Shown: in pieces, positions 54,201 to 63,200 of the stretch | How the letters are laid out: each line of letters starts with the position of its first letter | How positions within the stretch are numbered: position 1 is the stretch's first letter | Origin: Mactromeris polynyma | Taxonomy: Eukaryota > Mollusca > Bivalvia > Venerida > Mactridae | Assembly: GCA_032209605.1 (NCBI GenBank) | Contig: JASFXZ010000095.1 | Coordinates: 124,001-188,000, forward strand | Length of the DNA stretch: 64,000 nucleotides | Direction of reading: 5' to 3' | Notes under the pieces: model-generated | The model's input: the letters and a program-made list of their open reading frames with translations, nothing else | The model's database searches: none | Told to the model about the DNA's origin: nothing | Made by a program: the position numbers and the translations under genes

Positions 54201-57200
54201 TGACAATATGCAGTAAATATTATTTCCTGCTTGCAGATAGGGACATCACATGTTGCGTTTTCTTGAAATGACGTCACTTATAAGAAAAAAGTTGTAAATC
54301 CCATAGCAGGGCTCATATTTACTTATATTTCTATATGAAACTGCTTTTATCTGTATTAGCTATTTTTTATAATACAATATGAATTGATCATTACTTGTTT
54401 TCTTTTCAACAGTTTATCATTATGAAGACAAAATGTCTCTTTGATTTACTTACTGTCGGACTTTCTTCCTTAAGTACAGGAATAAATGTCTCATTGTAGC
54501 TACAAACTGTTGTATGATTTATACATTCATGCTATAGAAGGTAGAACTAGTAGCATGATGGAATTTTTTTAATACAAGAGTTCGACATTAACTGTACAAT
54601 TAGAAATACTGGATGACATACTCATATATCACTGAAAATATGATGGGCAAACAGATAAATTAAAACAAAATTTATATATTTTGTTATATTATTCTCACTG
54701 TATGGACTCCATGTAGTTTTTTATTGTCATTATTTTGTACAAGTTAACTAGATTTCTAGTAAAACAATTAAACTATACTGATGAATGTGTACAACAGCTG
54801 TTTGATGCTATCATAATACTCCAACACTTTTCATTTGTACAGATTTTCATTTATACAAAACACAATTATTTCACATTTTTTCCCTTCAGTTTTGATTCTG
54901 TGGCATGCTTTCATGATCTAAGACTGTGGCATGCTTTCATGATCTAAGACTGTGGCATGCTTTCATGATCTAAGACTGTGGCATGCTTTCATGATCTAAG
55001 ACTGTGGCATGCTTTCATGATCTAAGACTGTGGCATGCTTTCATGATCTAAGACTGTGGCATGCTTTCATGATCTAAGACTGTGGCATGCTTTCATGATC
55101 TAAGACTGTGGCATGCTTTCATGATCTAAGACTGTGGCATGCTTTCATGATCTAAGACTGTGGCATGCTTTCATGATCTAAGACTGTGGCATGCTTTCAT
55201 GATCTAAGACTGTGGCATGCTTTCATGATCTAAGACTGTGGCATGCTTTCATGATCTAAGACTGTGGCATGCTTTCATGATCTAAGACTGTGGCATGCTT
55301 TCATGATCTAAGACTGTGGCATGCTTTCATGATCTAAGACTGTGGCATGCTTTCATGATCTAAGACTGTGGCATGCTTTCATGATCTAAGACTGTGGCAT
55401 GCTTTCATGATCTAAGACTGTGGCATGCTTTCATGATCTAAGACTGTGGCATGCTTTCATGATCTAAGACTGTGGCATGCTTTCATGATCTAAGACTGTG
55501 GCATGCTTTCATGATCTAAGACTGTGGCATGCTTTCATGATCTAAGACTGTGGCATGCTTTCATGATCTAAGACTGTGGCATGCTTTCATGATCTAAGAC
55601 TGTGGCATGCTTTCATGATCTAAGACTGTGGCATGCTTTCATGATCTAAGACTGTGGCATGCTTTCATGATCTAAGACTGTGGCATGCTTTCATGATCTA
55701 AGACTGTGGCATGCTTTCATGATCTAAGACTGTGGCATGCTTTCATGATCTAAGACTGTGGCATGCTTTCATGATCTAAGACTGTGGCATGCTTTCATGA
55801 TCTAAGACTGTGGCATGCTTTCATGATCTAAGACTGTGGCATGCTTTCATGATCTAAGACTGTGGCATGCTTTCATGATCTAAGACTGTGGCATGCTTTC
55901 ATGATCTAAGACTGTGGCATGCTTTCATGATCTAAGACTGTGGCATGCTTTCATGATCTAAGACTGTGGCATGCTTTCATGATCTAAGACTGTGGCATGC
56001 TTTCATGATCTAAGACTGTGGCATGCTTTCATGATCTAAGACTGTGGCATGCTTTCATGATCTAAGAACGAGATTAATTGCAAGACAAAAAATTATTTCT
56101 TATGTGGTGAAAACCACAGGAGTTTGTCACAAATTCTCTATCTTTATTCCTTCTTGAGTTCTCTCCCTTTATCCCTTCATACATATCCCTCCTAGAGTTG
56201 TCTCCCTTTATCCTTCCTATAGCATATGTATCATTCGGAAATCCTCGGCCAACTATGTCAAGTGCCTCGGATGTACGTTAGGCACTACTTTCGGAAATAC
56301 TGTTCGAATGTCATGAAAACAAGATGGCGGCATGAACACTGGAGTGCTGAAGAATGTAATATTGAAGCTATATGAAGACTGAAATATGTGAGTTTTTAAC
56401 TAGAAATGACAACGATAATCCATCTCTTACTTAAATTTATCGAAGTTATTGAAATTATAAATCCGTTTTACGAGAACTATTTCTTGACCGCACAAAATGT
56501 TGAGTTTTGCAACATAGTGCTCCGCCTTACATACACTAGAGGGTGTTATCCGAGTAACGAAGTGGTACGGAAATGCCCAAAGCTGTCGAGAATGGTATAT
56601 GTATGTATGGACGGATAAAGTTAGAGAACTCTAGAAGGGATGAAGGGAGAGAACTTGTGACAAACTCATGTGGTGAAAACTACAAAACATACTGGAGTAA
56701 TTGATTGCTTAAGCTAGAAAGCCTGAATCTTATGTATGTACTGAATATGTGTTCTATGTCTACTAATATTAGATCTTAAATCATTGAGTATATAATAATA
56801 ATTTCACCGAATGTAGCTGTCATTGTGATGAGTCATCTAAGATTTTAGTTTTCAATGTAATTTTCTTATCTTCTCAGGTGAGCACTACCAGACTGTTTTG
56901 GCTCTCTAGTCTAAAAAAACATGAGAATTTTTTCAAGTATATTGCTGCGCAGAGATCTCACTGAAATCTCACTGAAATTTGAATGTCTTCTTCTCTGGGG
57001 TTAGAATTCGAGATTGTGGTAGATTTTATTTGAGATCCTTTGTTCATTCTGGCTAATATTGACACCATACAGTCGGACTTCGTTTATTGGAAAATCTTTA
57101 ATCCGAATACTTGGTATCATCCGAAATAAATATCAGGTCCAGATGTATCTTCTTAAGCACGTCAAATTGTAACAGCCTATTCGAAACCATGTATCATTCA

Positions 57201-60200
57201 AAATGAATTTTAGGACGCGGTGAATTTGAATGAACAAGGTCTGGCTGTATTTAGTATCACAATGTTTGTTACCGGTCAGATTTATTGACTTACATCGTTT
57301 TTCATGGCTGTAAATAACAAAATAACTGTCTTATTTAAATGCATTATGTTTTGATGTGTGACACTAACATTTCTGGGGTGAATTGAACTTTTCTACTTGA
57401 TTATTTCTGGTTTTGTGTTGGACACTCGTTCATTTACTAATTGTGACTTTTGTATCACATGTGCAGGGAATTGCGGTATGTACAATGAGCACATTGTGTA
57501 AAGTTACCATTTGAATTACAATGAAGCATGAAACACTAATACACAATGTACAAGCTTATTGGTGCCTTTTATCAAAATGTCTTACAATATCTTAGCAATT
57601 AATGTATCATAAGACTTTCATAAATGACCCCAAGTTAGATTATCCTCTGTCTTACTGGGTGTTTTCATCTATATTAGTATTACTATGATTATTACTATCA
57701 TTATAAAGTATTTTTATTACGAATACTATCATAATTATTATTTTATTATAAACTTTCCTTTAATCTTTAAGTTGCTATATTTTCAGTGTAGAAAGTAAAA
57801 CATGTCTGCTTCGTTATTTATATATGGTCATAGACTAGTTTCGTTTTAACTCCTCGAATTGACTTTGCAAAAGACATAGTGATAAAATGGCACACAGGAT
57901 ATTAACCACTGTGTATACTAATATTTGGTATAATGGTATTGGTAATTATTCATTATATTCAAGTGCAGCTGTATAAAATAATTGTATTGTGATGACTTAT
58001 CAATGTCTTTTTCTCATGACAATATTATCCAATGAAATTGCTTGTTACATTTCTGCCTGACTGACCACATGTACAATTAATTAGCGCATCAAACAGAATC
58101 TCATTTCATATAATAAATTCAAAAGAAACTAATAAAGAGTATGGCATTGAGTCTCAGAACTCAACATAGTTTCAGATTCATGTTTTATGACTCTGTGTTC
58201 TTTATTTATTTCTTATGAAAATGTTCATTGCAGCCTGTGCATAGTTAGATGAGTTTCTGTACTGGTTTTATCAATTATTTGCTTCCTACTTGTATTGGAA
58301 TGTCACAAACATTGTATGTTCTACAGAGACAGTGTCTACACATTACTTAGCTTTACTCAATGTAATTAATCAGAAAATGGCAAATATTTACCATCTTTTT
58401 ACTTACAGCTTGATGATTTTTGTATGTTATGCATTTTATATTTATTGTATTGACATTGTAATATGAATTTAAGGAAGGAAAAATGTATAAGTATATCTTG
58501 ATCTCATCCTTTTTCAGATTGTCTAAGTAAAAACCTTTCAAACCATGTTTGAGCAATAGCAAACTTTTAATCATCATGCTATTAAATCAACAAATAGGAT
58601 TTATGCTAAATATGTTATTCAAAGTTTCAATGACTTGTTTGGACTTGAATTTGTTTACACCAAATTCTATACAAGTGATAAAATGCAGTAAAACATCGAA
58701 ACCTCGCAAATAGTTTGAGCCATCTATCGTTCGAGGCATCTACGGTATACGTGTATATATGTATGAACTGACTTTCTATGGTAAACAGTGAATGAAATGA
58801 TAGCTAGGGACCACAAATCCTGTTCGAGTGTTTGACCTGATCTGCTGTAAAATAATATGAAATAAGAAGTGACTTCACCGGGACATAAGAACCTGTACAA
58901 AGTATCTACTGTGTTCGAGCCAAAACTGTTTGAAGTTTCGAAGTTTTACTGTATTCTTGTTTCAAATGTTGGAAAGCATGTGCAAGTGTATATGTCACAT
59001 AGATTACATAGAAAGTGTGATGGCATATGTTGTAATATTACCTCAGATCTGTTATTCAAATTTGATTATTTAGTAAGCATTACATATCAGTATTACCCTG
59101 ACCGTACACAAACTCTACCAATTGTTGCATGCAGCAGTGGGGAGCTGTGCTGATTCACTGCAGACAAAATACTGTACCACTTTATTACAATGTGGACTTA
59201 ATCCCATTTTATACAATTCATTTGACTTAAATAAGCACATCTTGACAGTGCTTTACTTTTTCATAATCTAAATAGCATGATATAGCATAACATAACATGG
59301 CATAGCATAGCATAACATGACATGGCATAGCAAGGCAGCATAAAATTACATAGTAAAGCAGCATAGCATACCAGCATAACATGGCATAGCAAGGCAGTAT
59401 AACGTTGCATAGCAAGGCAGTATAACAATTGGCATAGCAAGGCAGTATAACATGACATAGCAAGGCAGTATGACATGGGATAGCAATGCAGTATAACATG
59501 GTATAGCAAGGCAGTATAACATTGCATAGCAAATCAGTATGGCATGGCACAGGAAGGCAGCATATCATGGCATAGCAAGGCAGCATTGCATGACATGGCA
59601 AGGCAGCATTACATGACATGGCAAGGCAGCATTACATGACATGGCAAGGCAGTATAACATGACACAACAAGGCAGCATTACATGACATGGCAAGGCAGCA
59701 TAACATGCCACAGCAAGGCAGCATTACATGACACAGCAAGGTAGCATAACATGACATGGCAAGGCAGCATTACAAGACACAGCAAGGCAGCATTACATGA
59801 CACAGCAAGGCAGCATTACATGACACAGCAAGGCAGCATTACATGTCATAGCAAGGCAGCATTACATGACACAGCAAGGCAGCATTACATGACACAGCAA
59901 GACAGCATTACATGACATAGTAAGGCATCATTACATGGCATGGCAAGGCAGCATTACATGACATAGCAAAGCAGCATTACATGGCATAGTAAGGCAGCAT
60001 TACATGGCATGGCAAGGCAACATTACATGACACAGCAATGTAGCATTTCATGACATAGCAAATCAGCATTACATGGCATAGTAAGGCAGCATTACATGGC
60101 ATGGCAAGGCAGCATTACATGACATAGCAAGGCAGCATTACATGGCACAGCAAGGCAGCATTACATGACATAGCAAGGCAGCATTACATGACATAGCAAG

Positions 60201-63200
60201 GCAGCATTACATGACATAGGAAGGCAGCATTACATGGCATGGCAAGGCAGCATTACATGGCACAGCAAGGCAGCATTACATTGAACAGCAAGGCAGCATT
60301 ACATGACATGGCAAGGCAGCATAACATGACATGGCAAGGCAGCATATTATGGCATAGCATAGCAGCAATACAATGCCCCAATAATAAATACTACAAAACA
60401 GATATTTTGAGGCTTTGAATGCATCATATTTCATAGGTATTTTATAGCTATACAAACACATTTAACTGACCCACGCTTCCAGTTCATAATAAGACAGAGT
60501 ACCAAATAGTGTGTTAATCTGCATCATCAGATGTAACCCAGGATAAACCCCTCAGTTTCACTGCATTTGTCAACCATGGGATTGGCTAGCTTTTTTATAT
60601 TCACAGTTTCTGATTGGACCAAAATTGACCAATCAAATTGATGCTTACAAAGCGTCCTCATTACTAAAAAGACATCATATCCACGTAAAAAATCTGTCAT
60701 GGCTATTTTCTTTTAAGTTCTTCAAATTTCTCTTCATTCAATTTGTCTGACGTTAAATATCTTTTCCTGTAAGAACATCTCCATTGCTGACTGCTTGCAG
60801 GAGCATTGTGATTGGTTGAAATATGATCATAAAATCAACCAATGAAATGGCAGTATTGGCTAAATCCAAAAATGACAAAATTCTGACTGCTCTAATTAAG
60901 CGACGGGCTCTTAATAGAGAGAAACATAATGGAGGGGTCTTTGATTCCAGGCATTGGTTAATCTATTGAATAATTCAAACAAAATATAATTTCACAATTT
61001 TTGGCTTCTCAGTCTGAAATATAATGAAATCAAATCACTAGATTTATAACATTTTGGTATTTGATTCACAAAAAGAATCAGTTTAAAAGTCTATTATACA
61101 TTTGAATTGTGGGTCAGTATAGATATGTTTGGATTATGTTTTTGTATTTAAACTATTCTTTGAATACTTTATACAGTGTCAACCGACCAATTGGGACAGA
61201 CAGGAATATGAGTAGATGTGTTAAGGTGAAATATTCGATGTTGAAAGATATTGAATTTATTGGTGGAAACCATACTGGTATATTTATATCCAAGGCATGT
61301 AAACCATTGGAATTAAACGAAGGAGAGCAAGTAGGAGGGGTAAGAACATATCACTCACTGTTATAGCCATACAGTGCTTTATTGACCAATGCACTAATCT
61401 TCACTTTGTTTACCTTTCTCCATAACTAAATTCATTATATTATACTGGTGCTTTTTTCAAGCCGGATTGAGTTCTTGCTTTAAGTCTACCCTTGACTCAG
61501 TTCCACAATGCTAATCCAGTCTTTTAAGTGTGTGATATTTCAATTAAACAAAGATCTGGGCATTATTTGATTCAATTAAAAAAAGATCTGAGCATTATTT
61601 GTTTCAATTAAAAAAAGATCTGAGCATTATTTGTTTCAATTAAAAAAAGATCTGAGCATTACTTGTTTCAATTAAAAATAGATCTGAGCATTATTTGTTT
61701 CAATTAAAAAAAGATCTGAGCATTATTTGTTTCAATTAAAAATAGATTTGAGCATTATTTGTTTCAATTAAAAATAGATTTGAGCATTATTTGTTTCAAT
61801 TAAAAAAAGATCTGAGCATTATTTGTTTCAATTAAAAATAGATTTGAGCATTATTTGTTTCAATTAAAAAAAGATCTGAGCATTATTTGTTTCAATTAAA
61901 CAAAGATCTGGGCGTTATTTGATTCAATTAAAAAAAGATCTGGGCATTATGTGATTCAATTAAACAAAGATCTGGGCATTATGTGTTTCAATTAAACAAA
62001 GATCTGGGCATTATTTGATTCAATTAAACAAAGATCTGGGCATTATGTGATTCAATTAAACAAAGATCTGCGCATTATGTGTTTCAATTAAACAAAGATC
62101 TGGGCATTATTTGATTCAATTAAACAAAGATCTGAGCATTATGTGATTCAATTAAAAAAAGATCTGACCATTATTTTTTGAAATATTTGTTCCTTGACTG
62201 TGCTTTTTCAATGGACAATGTTTGTAATAAAAATTCTTTCAAACAAAATGTGTTTGAATATCCAGACGTGACTTTAAAACCTAGATTATGGTTTGTGGAA
62301 TTGGGGCCTGATGAATTCAATTTATATTGTGAACATTACCAAAAGATAATTAAATACAGGTCAAGATTTTACTAACATTTTGAATTTATTTTGTGAGGAT
62401 ATTTTGTCTGGGCAGAAAAAAACTGATAAGAATTGATTGAAACTTTGTATAAAAACATAATATTTACAATGAATAAGAAATAAAGTCATGTGTGACGAAC
62501 ACGAAAAATCAGTCAATGGCGCTTCCGGGATTCGAACCTGGGTCTACGGATTGCAGGTCCATTGTGCTAACCACTACACCACAGCGACCTAACGTTATTT
62601 TCATGTAAATTTAACTTATATAAAGTTGATTAAGGTTAACTACACTTAGGACGAAGTACGGGGTGAATTTTTACATCCGCCACAAGAATCAATGATTTTC
62701 CTTTTAGGTGAGTATAACTCCTCAGGAAAGGCTGAACCCTATACGCACCAGTCTGAAGGGTTGTACATTGCAAGATTTCTTACAAATTGTCAAAGGGGAC
62801 TTGATCAATAAGAAAAAAGAACGAGAGATTGTACTTGAAGTCAAGAATTCTCGTCAAGGTAACAATTTCTAGAATATTTTGTTCTCAAATTTAAAAATCA
62901 TGATTTTTGATGAAATATAGGAGTCCAATGTAATTAGTACTTGCCTAATACTGATCCAAGTTTTACAAATATAATTTTCTCTAAGTTTTGTAATATAAAG
63001 AATTTTAACAAATTGTTGAATTGCCTATTTGTCATATTTCCTTTGTAGGAAGTTTTGATCACTCTCTACTTAATTTGAACATTTGGTTTAAATATAACTT
63101 TCACTTTGCTTGATAAAAAATTATGATTTATACTTTCGGACGCATGATTTATTGTCATGTAGTATGTATTGTTATGTATTATTCTGTGCTAAATGTTTGC

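Larger units (their letters stand above)
45164..61176 (+). other. Intron between linker and PDZ exons (16.0 kb)
   Basis: The largest intron of the gene and the most repeat-laden part of the window: four minisatellites, Tc1, and families B, C, E and F. No exon fitting phase 2 on both sides was found, though short ones could be missed. 56700-58680 outside the family B copy shows only AT-rich sequence. Confidence 0.6.

Noticed and set aside
54898..56067. CRISPR-like array
   Set aside because: The units are directly adjacent with no unique spacers, and the setting is an intron of an animal gene. The same holds for the other tandem arrays.
59227..59619. Cys/Met/Leu-rich open frames resembling a small secreted cysteine-rich protein
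   Set aside because: Encoded by the degenerate 'catagca' array; the Cys pattern simply follows the repeat period.
62178..62375. Open frame '..FEYPDVTLKPRLWFVELG..' between the PDZ exons as an extra exon
   Set aside because: Its only usable acceptor and donor phases (1 in, 2 out) do not fit the phase 0 junction between 61339 and 62708, and joining it would create stops.
62516..62589. Functional tRNA-Ala(TGC) on the - strand
   Set aside because: Position 33 is C, the acceptor stem does not pair and the T stem has a mismatch; kept only as a tRNA-like or SINE sequence.
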